Of a DNA stretch of 60,787 nucleotides, positions 30,998 through 41,665 are shown piece by piece. The notes beneath the pieces are model-generated. The model did not search any database and was not told the origin of the DNA. It worked only from the letters and a program-made list of their open reading frames with translations. Origin of the DNA: Chara braunii (lineage: Eukaryota; Streptophyta; Charophyceae; Charales; Characeae); assembly GCA_003427395.1 (NCBI GenBank), contig BFEA01000081.1:2937018-2997804 (forward strand), in the 5' to 3' direction. Made by a program: the position numbers and the translations under genes. Numbering within the stretch: the stretch's first letter is position 1; every line of letters starts with the position of its first letter.

Positions 30998-32182
30998 TTA
31001 TCCCCGCCCGGTGTCAGAAAAGAAGAGACGATTCATCATGAAAAAACACCCAGTAGGGGTGGCGGGAACAAAACCAAATCGTACCTTCAACCTCAAGCCC
31101 CGCTTCGCCATAAGCAACAAGCTACGAAATTCCCCCCACTGCCCTGATGACGACATATGTCCCATGATGCTGATAAGGAGCAAGGATGCAGAAGCACCAC
31201 TTTCTGCCCCGCTACCTCCGTGGTCGTCGCCGCCACTGTCGTCGTGGCCGTTGTTATTCTTCTTGTTCTTGTTGTTGTTGTTATCGTCGTCGCCGTTGCT
31301 GTCCGTGTCATCCTTCTCACCCACCTCACCCTTTTCCCCCAATCCCTGCTCACCGTCGTTTTTATTGTTGTTGTTGTTGTTATCAACATCCTCACCCATC
31401 TCAACCATCTCGTTGTTTTCGTTGTCTTTGTTGTTGTTGTTGTTGTTGTTGTTATTGTTGTTGTTGTTGTTGTTGTTATCCTCCTTCACACTTATCCCAC
31501 CCAGTTCGCCCATTCACCACTCGCCACCGTTGTTGAAGTTACTATTGTTATTGTTATCGTTGATGTTATTGTCATTGTTGTTGTCCACCATCCCGCCCGT
31601 CTTGCCAATCCCGCCCATTCCTTGCCTCTCTTCTTCCAACCCCTGCTCCACCTCCATTATTGTTGTTGTTGAAGTTGTTGTTGTTACTGTTGCCGACACC
31701 ACTGCTATTGCCACCACTTCCACCATTACCAATAGCCCCCACTCCCCTCCCCACTCAGCTGCGTCATCAGTGGCATATTCCCCCTCTCCATCGCCATCTG
31801 CACTCTCATCCCCAACCTCCCACTCACTTGCGTCATCAGCGGTATATTCACTCTCTCCATCACCAACTGCACTCTCATCCTCAGCCTGGTTAGAGAGTGT
31901 CATCAAGTTAACCCACATTTCTTCTCCCCCCCCTTCATACGCATCGCCTTCACTCTCAGCAACAACACAACTCGTCTCTCTTTCATATTCCCAGATCTCA
32001 CCATGAGCGTAGATATTTGTATAATAGCGGAGCACATCGCGATCGTCATCTTGCTCACCTTCAGAATCTTCTGTAAGCGAGACTTTGTTATGAAAGAGCT
32101 TATCATGTAGTCGAAGTGCTTCACGTTGTAGTTCCCCTTCCATCTCCATCCCTCGCCCGGAGTGTTGCACCACGTATTGCAA
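30998..32182 (-). pseudogene. MN-1 acidic, Asn-rich ORF (one stop)
   Basis: Two frames in the same phase (32182-31514, 31513-30998) separated by a single stop give about 393 codons. Start: ELQYVVQHSGRGMEMEGELQ. Then come two tandem ~23-residue acidic repeats (DESAVGDGESEYTADDASEW and DESADGDGEGEYATDDAAEW) and long Asn/Asp runs encoded by (GTT)n on the plus strand. The end carries GDDHGGSGAESGASASLLLI, related to the Asn-rich modules of MN-2. Between them the frame slips through a Val/Thr-rich stretch, implying indels. It may be the ORF1 of the parental retroposon or a captured gene; no domain recognised. Confidence 0.35.
31255..31490. repeat. (GTT)n-rich tract in MN-1
   Basis: Repeated GTT/GTC/ATT triplets, the complement of the AAC arrays in MN-2. 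Confidence 0.9.
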
Positions 32183-32551
32183 TTCGTCATCAGTCTTCAG
32201 TGTTGCGTTACCCCTGCCCGCGCGTCGCGGGCGTTCACATCCCTACAGCAAATGCCACGTGGCAATCAAAGAGCCGCGTGCTTCTGCCGGGCGCGCGCAC
32301 AGGCCTAGCAGCCTGGGAGCTTACCTCCCCAAGCGCTAGTCGAGCCAGGGGAACCAGGCCTACCGATCTGCCGACGTCAGGGCGCTAGCGCTAGTGCAGC
32401 CTCCCCAAACCCTCCAGTCTCTTTTTTCAAGGGGAAGGGAATAACTAGTGTGTAGCGATGTATCTGGCGTCGGATTCAGGGTGAAGAGGTTCCCCCTTCC
32501 TCCCAATATTTCGATCAGTTAATCTCCTGAATTCCAGGGTAATCAATGCTC

Positions 32552-32601
32552 ATCCCCCTCCCAACGTAGTTTCTGTCCAGCCTTCAAGAAAAAGAAAAAA
32601 A
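32552..32601 (+). other. Possible displaced 3' end of LINE-D with poly(A)
   Basis: ATCCCCCTCCCAACGT repeats the end of LINE-D at 20958, then CCAGCCTTCAAG and an A-rich tail follow. This resembles the AAGGGCTTTC + poly(A) end of LINE-E. It would complete LINE-D if MN-1 inserted into it. Confidence 0.4.
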
Positions 32602-32609
32602 AAACGAGT

Positions 32610-33330
32610 TTCAAGGGCCGGCCTACCCTAAAGACTAAGACAGTATACCGAATGCTCAGACCAAAGCACAGGCTGAAAGATGTGGTTACCGTAGAGGATA
32701 GATGGCAACTCCATCTCAACATAGACAGGGGCCTGCTCAAGCCCATCCAGTGGTTCAAAGAATATGGAAGGAGGCCGGCCAAAATCTTTGCCCTGCAGTG
32801 GCAAATTGCCCACCAGTGCCTACCGACCAACGACTGGCTGATTGACCACAAGAAGTTGGAACAGCACGGAAGGGCGCTTCCTTGGTGCAGGAGATGTCTC
32901 CAGAATTTTCCCGGCAAAAAAGCGCCCCGAAACAGTGAAACACATCTTCGTACAGTGTGCCCCAGGCCACGCTACTCGGACATTGCCCCTAGTTTCGAGG
33001 AAACACCTTTGAGGAGAACATGTTTTGCCCGGGTAGGCGCTCCATCCTGTGGGTAATATGGTGGAGAAGATGCATCCTGGAATTGGAGGGGGCCAGGGTG
33101 GAAGATGGGGAAGTCACAGAGCAACTACGGCGTTACTACGGCTACTGGTACAACACGAGATCACGGCCCAATGGCGGACTTCAAGGAAAAACTGGACCAG
33201 GCATGCACCAGGGTGGACATTGACAGAATCATCTCCTGGTTCTGCAAAAAATGGCTGGGAGGGAAACGGGGTGGGTGGGTGGTGAGTTGGACAGGAGACA
33301 GGCGCTAACGGGGAGAGGAGACGAGGCCGC
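32610..33330 (+). pseudogene. LINE-C ORF2 C-terminus with zf-RVT, frameshifted
   Basis: KTVYRMLRPKHRLKDVV and the following Trp/Gln segment align with LINE-A (STYRMLRKKFNLKDRV). AHQCLPTNDWLIDHKKLEQ and LPWCRRC give the first half of the zf-RVT knuckle. The second half, ETVKHIFVQCAPG, is in another frame. It continues to WVIWWRRCILELEGARVE and a conserved end, DIDRIISWFCKKWLGGKRGG. At least two frameshifts; RT absent by 5' truncation. Confidence 0.6.
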
Positions 33331-34031
33331 GAGGGGGGCAAAGGGCAAAATTGGAAAGGGATTATTGGCTGCATTTCCATGAATGGACAAAGGTGGACCC
33401 CAGGGAACGGTAACGACCTGCCCAGGAATTCAATGATCCATTCCCCCCCCATCCACTGTCCCTCGAGGAAAGTTTGTGGGACAGTATCCAATCATCTAAG
33501 TACTACCGGATTCATCCGCTCATCTACCCCTGAGCATTTTCCTAGCATGACCTTAATCAGTACAGTCAATCATTGAGAATCGGTCACAGTCAACTGGAGA
33601 CGATCGGAAGGCGGGGAGATAGCCATGAGTCCTGGTGCCCCCAGGGCCCAAGATGGCAATCTGTTTTTTCCTCCCAGGCTACCGACGACTAAGCTTCGCC
33701 TAAAGAAATAACCCTGCACAATCAATCCCCTACGACCCAGGGCAATCAATGCTGGCAGGGCCCCAAGAACTCGAAATGATGACATACAACGATTGAAGTG
33801 CTCGGCCAAGTGGGTGGAACCGTGCTAGCACTAGCGCCCTAACGCCGACCGACTGGAGAGGCCTGGCCGCACCCGGCTTGACCAGCGTGCTGGAGAGGAG
33901 AGCCCCTCCATGCCATTGGGCCAGTTCACGCGCCCGACACATGGCTGGGGCTTTCAGCTTGCCACGTGCCACTTGTCATTTGGTGACGTGGGCACCTCGC
34001 GACGCGTGATCAGGGGAAGCGCTAGCTGTGA

Positions 34032-34490
34032 TTGATTGGAGGTTACTGCACAAAAGCGGCGCGGTTCTTTGAGCGAGCCAGGACTACCATGGATGAGATT
34101 TTGGAGAGGGAGCTACATGTTGGAGGAAACAAATGGCTGATTACCTTGGAGAACGGACACAGATCGCTACAGGAGATTGTAAGGGACATGTCTTTACGGC
34201 TGCAAATGGAGCCAGAGGTCGAAGGGGGAGCGGTTTCTCTGGCAGGTTGGCTGAAGGAGAAAAGTGAGGACATGCTAGAGATCATCTGGGAGCTGGAGGA
34301 GGGGCCGGATCCTCGGCTTGACGTCTGCATCGATTGGAGGAGGGCAGATGGCATCATGTCTGTCTGCAAAACCCTCTTCAATCATGAGGGTCGCCATCTG
34401 TATGCTCTTTTGGAAGACCGGTTGGAGGGCGTTATTGATCGTGTCACTAAGGACGCGCACGTGGCAATAGAGGTAACACCATTAACATAA
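34032..34490 (+). pseudogene. MN-2 N-terminal ORF, unknown function
   Basis: 152 codons with balanced, protein-like composition: amphipathic segments (TMDEILERELHVGGNKWLIT, LQEIVRDMSLRLQM), an acidic stretch (EDMLEIIWELEEGPDPRLDV) and a mixed end (YALLEDRLEGVIDRVTKDAH). No transmembrane segment or recognised motif. The first ATG of a good helix is at 34089. It stops just before the Asn-rich modules, which are in the same general reading direction. I do not recognise it; it could be an ORF1-type protein or a captured host exon. Confidence 0.35.
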
Positions 34491-34508
34491 AGACCATCAA
34501 CAACATCA

Positions 34509-34810
34509 ATGAAGGGGTGCGACAACAACAACAACACCAACAATGCTAACAGCGGCGATAACGCAAACAACAACAACAGCGGCGAAAACATCAACAACAA
34601 CAACAACAACAACAACGATAATATCAACAGCAACGACGACGATGATGGCAGTGACGACTTCGGAAATAGCGGGGTTGGCAGTGGTGCCCGTGCAGATGCG
34701 ATCATCATCGACATGATGGGGGAGATGCCGCAAGAGGACGAAGGGGAGATTGGGGTTGGTATGGAAAAGGGGTATCTCCCCCCCTCTCAACAATAGTGAC
34801 GACGACGACG

Positions 34811-34842
<32 letters not shown>

Positions 34843-35061
34843 AACAACGACGACGATGGCGGTGGCAACGACCAAGGGAGCAGCGGGGTAGGAAGCGGCA
34901 TCCAGGCATCTGAGATTATCATCAGCGCGATGGGAGCGATGCTGCAAGCGGACGTGGTGGGATATGGGGTTGATATAGAGAAGCGGTTTACTGCTTTCCC
35001 TCCCTCCAACCTCGATACAGAGATCTTCCTTGTGGTTTGGCAGAAGATAGGAGTGGGATAG
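34509..35061 (+). repeat. Two tandem Asn/Asp-rich modules of MN-2
   Basis: Module 1 (34509-34796) and module 2 (34750-35061) each pair an (AAC)n/(GAC)n tract with a GS-G-VGSG-x-x-A-x-II-x2-MG-x-M segment (SGVGSGARADAIIIDMMGEM; SGVGSGIQASEIIISAMGAM). They are in different frames. MN-1 has a third, inverted relative. Confidence 0.7.
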
Positions 35062-35420
35062 CTGGGGGTGATTGCTGTTGCCCGGCCTGCAATACCAATC
35101 ATCAATGGGGGCTGATCGTCTTGTTGGTTGGCGGTGGGCTGTTTAGGGGTTAGGTAGCAGGAGGTCATTCCTTCCCTGCGCAGGGAAGTAATCGATGCCC
35201 CCCTGACAGTTTCACACGATAATGCATATTGGATACTGGACTTGACGTCCAGACTATACATCTCGCATCCTTGACAGAGCTTTGATTTTGGGCTTGATTG
35301 ATAAAAGATCATATACAGCATATTGTGCTTAGGGTTTCGTGATTAGACTCTGATAGATATAGAATAAGGACATATATAGATAAGTTTCTGACTGTTGGAC
35401 ATAGTTACACAACACTATAT

Positions 35421-35699
35421 AGGGACGCTGGACCCAATTTCCAGCAGATGCAAATCACTTCATTGTAATACACATCACATCATGGTTAGGGTTTCCATTT
35501 ATTGGATTGATGCCTCAGTTTGTTTTGGAGACTCTATAGACTAGATGGATAGGGACGCTGGACCCGTTTTCCAGCACACATATTCACACTATTGCACACG
35601 GACGCTGGACCTGATTTCCAGCACATACATTTTCATAATTGTACAGGGACGCTGGACCCGATTTCCAGCAGGTGTAGCTCCCCAACAATAGATGGAGCC
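35421..35699 (+). repeat. Hairpin array of the shared tail (MN-2)
   Basis: Four copies of GGACGCTGGACC..TTTCCAGCA at 35421, 35551, 35600 and 35645; only the last is followed by the second hairpin (GTAGCTCCCC..GATGGAGC). This parallels the MN-1 array. Confidence 0.85.
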
Positions 35700-35954
35700 T
35701 TTGACGACGGGGCCTACTTACCAGGGATGCTCTTATCACCTCGTAAAGTAGGTTTCCCGTATATGAAGTTCAGATTAAAAAAAAAAACGGTACTCGAGGA
35801 TGTATTCATGGGACGCTGGACCCGCTTTCCAGCAGGTGATGCTCCCCATCAATAGACGGAGCGGCCCACTAGGCAAAGCCTCAATCCCAGTGGTTCTCTT
35901 AACGCCACTGGGATAGAGGCCTTGCACAAGGGCATTTAATAAAAAAAAGAGAAA

Positions 35955-37014
35955 ACTACGGCACAGTCAAGGTTACAGTTTGTAAATGCATTTGAAACTG
36001 CGTTTTAGCAGTTTAGTCAGGGCCCGAGTTTCAATTGCAGTTGAAACTCGGGCTGCCTTTTTCTAGCAGTTCAGTCAGCCTNNNNNNNNNNNNNNNNNNN
36101 NNNNNNNNNNNNNNNNNNNNNNNNNNNNNNNNNNNNNNNNNNNNNNNNNNNNNNNNNNNNNNNNNNNNNNNNNNNNNNNNNNNNNNNNNNNNNNNNNNNN
36201 NNNNNNNNNNNNNNNNNNNNNNNNNNNNNNNNNNNNNNNNNNNNNNNNNNNNNNNNNNNNNNNNNNNNNNNNNNNNNNNNNNNNNNNNNNNNNNNNNNNN
36301 NNNNNNNNNNNNNNNNNNNNNNNNNNNNNNNNNNNNNNNNNNNNNNNNNNNNNNNNNNNNNNNNNNNNNNNNNNNNNNNNNNNNNNNNNNNNNNNNNNNN
36401 NNNNNNNNNNNNNNNNNNNNNNNNNNNNNNNNNNNNNNNNNNNNNNTGTCTCAGCCACAGCCGAGATTAAACCACCACTACCCTTCACAGGCAAACGCGA
36501 AGTCTCAAGAGTAGCCTACCCCGAAGAAGAGGGGGGCTCGGGGCAGGGAACGGGGCCAAAAACAAGAAAAAAGAAAAAGAAGAAAAAAAAAAGTAAAGAA
36601 ACGAGGAACTTAGAATCCAGCTACGTGGGGAAGGCCCTCACGTCACCAGTGCTTTGAGGAATGTATCTGGCCAGGAAGTGAGAAAGATGAAACCCGTCGT
36701 TTTCATTTTTTGTCTCTCTTTGTGAGGTCCCTGTAGCGCCCTGCCTTCCAGAGGCAGGGCGGATTTCACGCGAGGACTGCCTCGCTTTTGCCTCGCTTTC
36801 TTTCTGGTCCAGACAAGTACTGTGGCATCCTGTATCGGACCTCAATCACAGCATAAGGGATGCTTTTTTTTTTTTTTTTTTTACCTGCTGGTCGTGGATA
36901 GACTGAACTGCCTAGGGCCGAGTTTCAACTGCAATTGAAACTCGGCCCCTGACTAAAGTGCCAAATCGGTGTTTGGAATGCAATTACAAACCATTTTCGT
37001 GACTGCACCGTAGT
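35955..37014. mobile_element. Long-TIR DNA element containing an assembly gap
   Basis: ACTACGGCACAGTCA at the left and TGACTGCACCGTAGT at the right are inverted. Similarity continues for about 130 bp and includes matching internal palindromes: GCCCGAGTTTCAATTGCAG.. at 36022-36053 and GGCCGAGTTTCAACTGCAAT.. at 36915-36948. The interior includes Ns (36082-36446), an A-rich tract and a T-run. No transposase visible; no clear TSD. Confidence 0.6.
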
Positions 37015-37021
37015 TAACCCT

Positions 37022-37122
37022 TAAAAAAAAAGAAAAAAAAAGAAAAAAAAAGAAAAAAAAAGAAAAAAAAAGAAAAAAGAAGAAAAAAAAAGAAAAAAAA
37101 AGAAAAAAAAAGAAAAAAAAGG
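37022..37122. repeat. (AAAAAAAAAG)n decamer array
   Basis: About ten 10-bp units with one GAAAAAAGAAG interruption. Confidence 0.95.
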
Positions 37123-37437
37123 GCCAGCAGCCAGCCTGTGAAACAGAAAATGTGAAAATGTCTGTGGACGTCATTAGGGTGGGGTGGAATGATGTTTCCT
37201 TGAGTTTCAAGTGGTATGGATCGAGTCCCTAAATGTACCTGACAGCAGTTTGACTACAATTGTGGCGTGTCTGGGATGAGTCTGAAAGCAATCATGTACA
37301 CAGCTAAATGGGAAAAGTCCTCGTGTGAGTAACCCCTGAGTCTCACCAGTTGCATCTTGTGCCAAACCCAGGAGGATTAGTGCAATGGTGAGGGTGTTGT
37401 GGATCCACGATCATCCACCAATTTTATCGAGTCACCC

Positions 37438-37605
37438 GGGGCGAGGTCCCACTAGCAAAGTGGATTGGATTGAACTCCTGAATCTGGACGTGTTTGTGGA
37501 GAGGTGCAAAAAGGCGAGATTGAACTGCTTTTCTGCATCTCTGCTTAAAACGTGTCCAGATTCAGGAGCTTCATCCAATCCTTTTTGCTAGCGGGACCTC
37601 CGCCC
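37438..37605. repeat. Near-perfect 168-bp hairpin
   Basis: The left arm from GGGCGAGGTCCC through TCCTGAATCTGGACGTGTTT is mirrored by AAAACGTGTCCAGATTCAGG through GGGACCTCCGCCC. The central ~50 bp also pairs partly (GAGGTGCA / TGCATCTC). The stem is about 55 bp outside that. Confidence 0.85.
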
Positions 37606-38794
37606 TGGTGGCAGCAACTTTGAGGTGTCTGTGGAGGTACGTCTCAGGCGTCCACCAGCTTGGTGAATTCGATGGCCCACATGGACGTGCAGTCCGGACG
37701 ATTTTGTAGCTTAGCAGCTCACTTTTTTTTTTTTTTTTTTTTTTTTTCAATAATATAAAGCCCAGGTTGTTGTAGAGGCTGGATGGATGGCCTCCACACA
37801 ACACAATGGAATTTCATGACTAGGATGCCGTCTCGGTGGGAGAATAAACTTGGCGAGTAAGTGGACATGATACCCAATTTCACCACTGCAAGGCTCGTTA
37901 ATAGTGTTGGGCATTCAAGACAGATGTTGGCACTTGGTGAGTGGGCGGGGTGGGTGGTGAGCCGCGTAGGCCAATCATTCACCTCTATTCACCCCCCAGT
38001 CAAGAAGAAGGGGAAGGACAGAAATAGCAGGGTTTTGTTGGGAAGGTTTGAAATTAGACCGGTCAGATATGCGGAACACAACCAAAAACGCCAACATGCA
38101 CCCAGATGCGCCAACCTTCCATTGCAAAACCACGTCCTAGCACCCCACTTCAATCCCCCACCCCCTGCACAGTCCCTGCTTTCCACCATACTCACCCAGT
38201 ACTGACCGCGTGCTACCCTACTATACTCGTCCTACCCTACTATACTCGTCGTAGTATCGCCACAGGAAGCTGCACTGTACCTGTACTACTTCAGAATCTG
38301 TACTTACACACTCTGCTGCTGGTGTTGAAAGGTGCTTAGTGCTAGAATGCATTTGCCATAGGGTCACCAAGCTTCTGCACATGACGACCCATTGTCTAGG
38401 GCTGCAGCGATGAAGCTAAGTCACAACCTTATTACCCTATAGGGCCTATACGTGGTAGTACTATGGGAGCTTAGTACTGCCATACCACGGTGCGTGGGTT
38501 AGTGAAGCACTGTACTCTCGTTTTGGGGGGGACAAGTACGTTGATGTCACTTTTGAGTTTCGAATGCGCAAAAAAAGCACACACCCGCAAAGAAAACAGC
38601 CGCCAAGTTCGAAAAAGCAATGTAGTACCGCAGTCGTGACAGAGGCACGGGTGTCATAACCACAGGGGTCGGCCGTGGTGTCAAATGGGAAAAGGGAAAA
38701 AAAAGGCCCAATGGATCCTTTTCTACCGAAATTGCAATTTCAAACTTGCGCCGCAATAACTTTGTGGGCACATGTTTTTTTTGCCTTTCCCAAA

Positions 38795-38795
<1 letters not shown>
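37606..38795. other. No gene seen
   Basis: Contains a T-run at 37723-37747 and a two-copy TACCCTACTATACTCGTC repeat (38211-38248). No frame shows a domain. Confidence 0.5.
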
Positions 38796-38828
<33 letters not shown>

Positions 38829-41665
38829 GGGAGCAAGGCTCCAATCTATTCGTGGGAAGCAACACATGCTGGGAACCGGGCCCAGCGTCCCATATGGAAA
38901 TTTACATAGAATTTTGAAAGTTTAAGATACCGGGGCCATTACCCGGCTGTGGCTAAGAAAAAATTCAGCTACTTAGGGGCTCGTTAGACACTCCGCGGGC
39001 GCATAAAGTCCCCGAGGAATTGTTCGTTCCACCTATCCTCAGGGATGCAGTCGGAAAAAAAAAGTGAAAACGCTCCGAAGGAAATTCCTTGGGCTCCGAG
39101 GATTCCCCAGCCATATCTTCCTTTTGCCCAAGGGACCTGCCCAAGGGACCTGCCCAAGGGACCTCACGATGTCCCTTGGGCAAAAGGGATCCGTGTTTCA
39201 TGGAGAAGAGCGGGCACATGGGTAGAGAGGCGTTACAGCCGAGAATCTGGATCGTGGCGGCACCCTAATGGCTGAAGGCCTCAAGCACATTTGATTTTTT
39301 TTTTCTTTTCTTTTTTCTTTTCTGACATCACTCGAAGGAAATGTCCTCAGGCGACGTCCCCGAGGACAGGTGGAACGAAGAACCAAAAGGAATTTTTCCT
39401 TTTGCCCGAGGATTTTCATAGGAGTGTCTAACGAGCCCCTTAGGAAATTACTACGACAATCTTCAGAGAAAGGCAAAATTCAGAGAACGACTCAGAACCC
39501 CGCATCAATCCTCGTTACCTCACACTGACAAGACTTACTGCAGCAGAGCCACCATCTCCACTGCTGCTGTAACCTAATTCCGTCCTATGAGCTAGCCCCC
39601 TCACTAGTAGGACGCTTGATATCCACCCATCCACTTATTCCGCTCACCTCTTTTTTGAGAAAAAATTAAGAAGACCTCCCCCTGCCAGCATTGGTTACCC
39701 CGGAAACCAGGGGATTAACTGAGCAGGGACACCCTTTGATGATAGGTCAAATTTTGGAAAATATGGAAAAACATGCAACCCCTGGAACAAACAACCCAAA
39801 AGATCCCGCCTCCATCATCGAAAGGAAAAACCTCAAGTTGTTCCAGGTGGAGTTAGTAGCAAGTGGCCGATACCCGCCGAAGTACTTGACGCCAATCGCA
39901 TCCACCCCAACTCCCTCCATCCCAGTCTCCTTCGTCCTCCCGAACTCCGTCCTCGTGAAGGATTCCAGAGGACCGCTTCTCAGCAGGGGTGCGCACCATC
40001 ATCACTTGAAGTTCCTTACCCCCATAAGAACTCCAGTCTCCGTCCTCAAAAGGGTAAACTAGCACTAGCACCCAACACCAATCGCACGAGAGCTCGCCCT
40101 CATCAGCCGGTACCCATCGGACAGCCTAAACTACCCAACGCCAATCGCATCTGATAAGAGCTCCCCCTAGCCTCTCCGTCCTTGCAAAGAATCGTTCCAT
40201 GCCCCTTCCCCCTACTTCAAAAAAAACTCCCAAAAACCCTACAAGATGCTTCACTTGACTATCCCATGGGGCCCTTGTTAAGACTCTGATGAAACTCTGA
40301 CGAAAGAATATGACAAGTTTAGGAAAACAAGTAACCTCAGAAACAGACAACCAGAACAATCTTGCCTCTGTCATCGAAAGGAAGAACCTCATTCGTCCTC
40401 CCAAACTCCATCCTCGTAAAGAGTCCAGAGAACCTCCTCTCAGCAGGGGGGCGGGCACAATCATCACCCTGAAATTCCTTGCCCCCAAAAGAATTTCAGT
40501 CTCCGTCCTCAAGGAGGTAAAACAACACTACCCAACGCTAGTTGCGCCAAAGATCACCCTCGTCAGCCGGTGCCCATTGGGCAACCTAAAACTATCCAAC
40601 TTCAATCGCATTTGATAAGAGTTCCCTCTAGTCAGTACCCGTTAAAGATTTTATTTCATCCCCTCCTCGTCCTTGCGAAGAATCATTTAATGCCCTTTGC
40701 CCCCTACCTCAAAATAAATCCTCAAAGACCCTACAAGATGCTCCACTCGACCACCACATGGGCCCCTGTTTAAAATTTTGACGAAACTCTAACGAAAAGA
40801 AATGAGTCAAATTTTGAAAATCAACATATCTCGACACAAAAACCGAAAAGAATTTGGATTATAGAAGAATTAATGTAAGAATCAATTATTGGAAAAAACA
40901 ATCGTATTCTAATTGGTGAACACATTCGAAATTATGAATTGAGAAACTTATGTTTGATACACCGTTCAAAATTGTGAATATATCAGAAACAAAGTCTGAT
41001 TTACGATTTTCAAATTAGCAAGTGTATTGGGCTCTTGAGATGTAAGTATTGCGAACGTTATTTCCGAACCTGAAGAAAATTACCTATATATGAGGGATTA
41101 CGAATTGAAATCTCTAACTCCAATTCGTTATGTATCCATACACGGATTAATGCAATCCAAGGAAACAATAAGGAATTTCACGATTACCAACAATATATGA
41201 AACTTCTCAATTGACATTTTGCTAAGCCACATCATTTGGAATCCTGTTATAAAAAAACAGTCAAGGATCATGAATTAAAAACGTCAATGAAAAATCAAAT
41301 GAAAAATCATCCTCACAATTTAAAAAGTTTGGTTATCCGAACATTATTAGTAGTTGCGCGTGGGCTGAATCCTAATCCAAAAAAATGATCTCCCATCCTT
41401 TTTTCCTCAACCCAATTACTTACCTCACCCCCCTTAAACCCTACCCCTACGTCTTTGGGGAAGGAAAAACTCCCTTCCTCCCACTGCTAGCTTTTCGGCT
41501 CCAAGCACAGCTAACACCAAAGACATAAACAGCCACCTTCAATCCCTCAAAGGAAACGAAAAACAGTGCGGCAACCCCTCGCCAAACCTGTTGACGAGTC
41601 GCCGTAGGGGGTTCAAAACCACCCTAGCGATACCCTTTCCATACTGTTGAGGAAGACGAAGGGAT
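38796..41665 (-). mobile_element. LX-2: inverted LX copy carrying a Tourist-like MITE
   Basis: 3' end: T-run 38799-38823 and tail (38838-38893). The body parallels LX-1 in reverse, including the two-fold ~480-bp internal duplication (39780-40260; 40340-40770), the AT-rich block (40780-41370), the splice-donor-like GAGGTAAGTAA and GGGGGTTCAAAACC near 41620. The 5' end is not fixed; no TSD found. Confidence 0.65.
38976..39438. mobile_element. Tourist/Harbinger-like MITE, 463 bp
   Basis: 19-bp perfect TIRs (GGGGCTCGTTAGACACTCC) with a TTA target duplication (38973-38975, 39439-39441). LX-1 preserves the empty site (TTACTTAGAAAATCACTATG on its minus strand near 27.39 kb). TTA duplication and a GGG-start TIR are typical of PIF/Harbinger MITEs. 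Contains a three-copy CCAAGGGACCTG tandem near 39127-39165. Confidence 0.85.

Larger units (their letters stand above)
20974..32405 (-). mobile_element. MN-1: retroposon (minus strand) broken by nested insertions
   Basis: The poly(A) end lies at 20977-21002 (T-run on plus). Reading right to left, segments 32405-30973, 27614-27587, 24912-24565, 23073-22572 and 21052-21003 are collinear with the uninterrupted MN-2 at 33805-35788. The intervening blocks are LX-3, LX-1, a tRNA-headed element and TTAA-2. A 16-bp match, ATCCCCCTCCCAA(A/C)GT, at 20958 and 32552 could be the TSD, but the 150 bp between 32405 and 32552 is unexplained. Confidence 0.5.
33805..35788 (+). mobile_element. MN-2: 1.98-kb retroposon inserted in LINE-C
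   Basis: Flanked by AGTGCTCG (33797-33804) and GGTACTCG (35789-35796), an 8-bp TSD with two differences. The 5' region (GTGCTAGCACTAGCGCCCTA) matches inverted MN-1 at 32.4 kb. The middle is Asn-rich. The 3' region holds a four-hairpin tail array (35421-35699), then GATGCTCTTATCACCTCGTA and poly(A) at 35777-35787. It carries LINE-type 3' signals but no RT. Confidence 0.65.
32605..35953 (+). mobile_element. LINE-C: 5'-truncated L1-type LINE interrupted by MN-2
   Basis: Body 32605-33804, then MN-2, then the 3' end 35789-35953 with tail (35809-35872), a CCCAGTGG/CCACTGGG hairpin and a short A-run. The related LINE-F at 60.2 kb reads continuously through the site (GATGTACTCAAAGATGTATT), giving the empty-site sequence. 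Confidence 0.65.

Noticed and set aside
31011-32006. 331-residue Ser/Leu-rich plus-strand frame
   Set aside because: It is the antisense of the Asn-rich MN-1 reading frame and follows (GTT)n repeats; low complexity with no domain.
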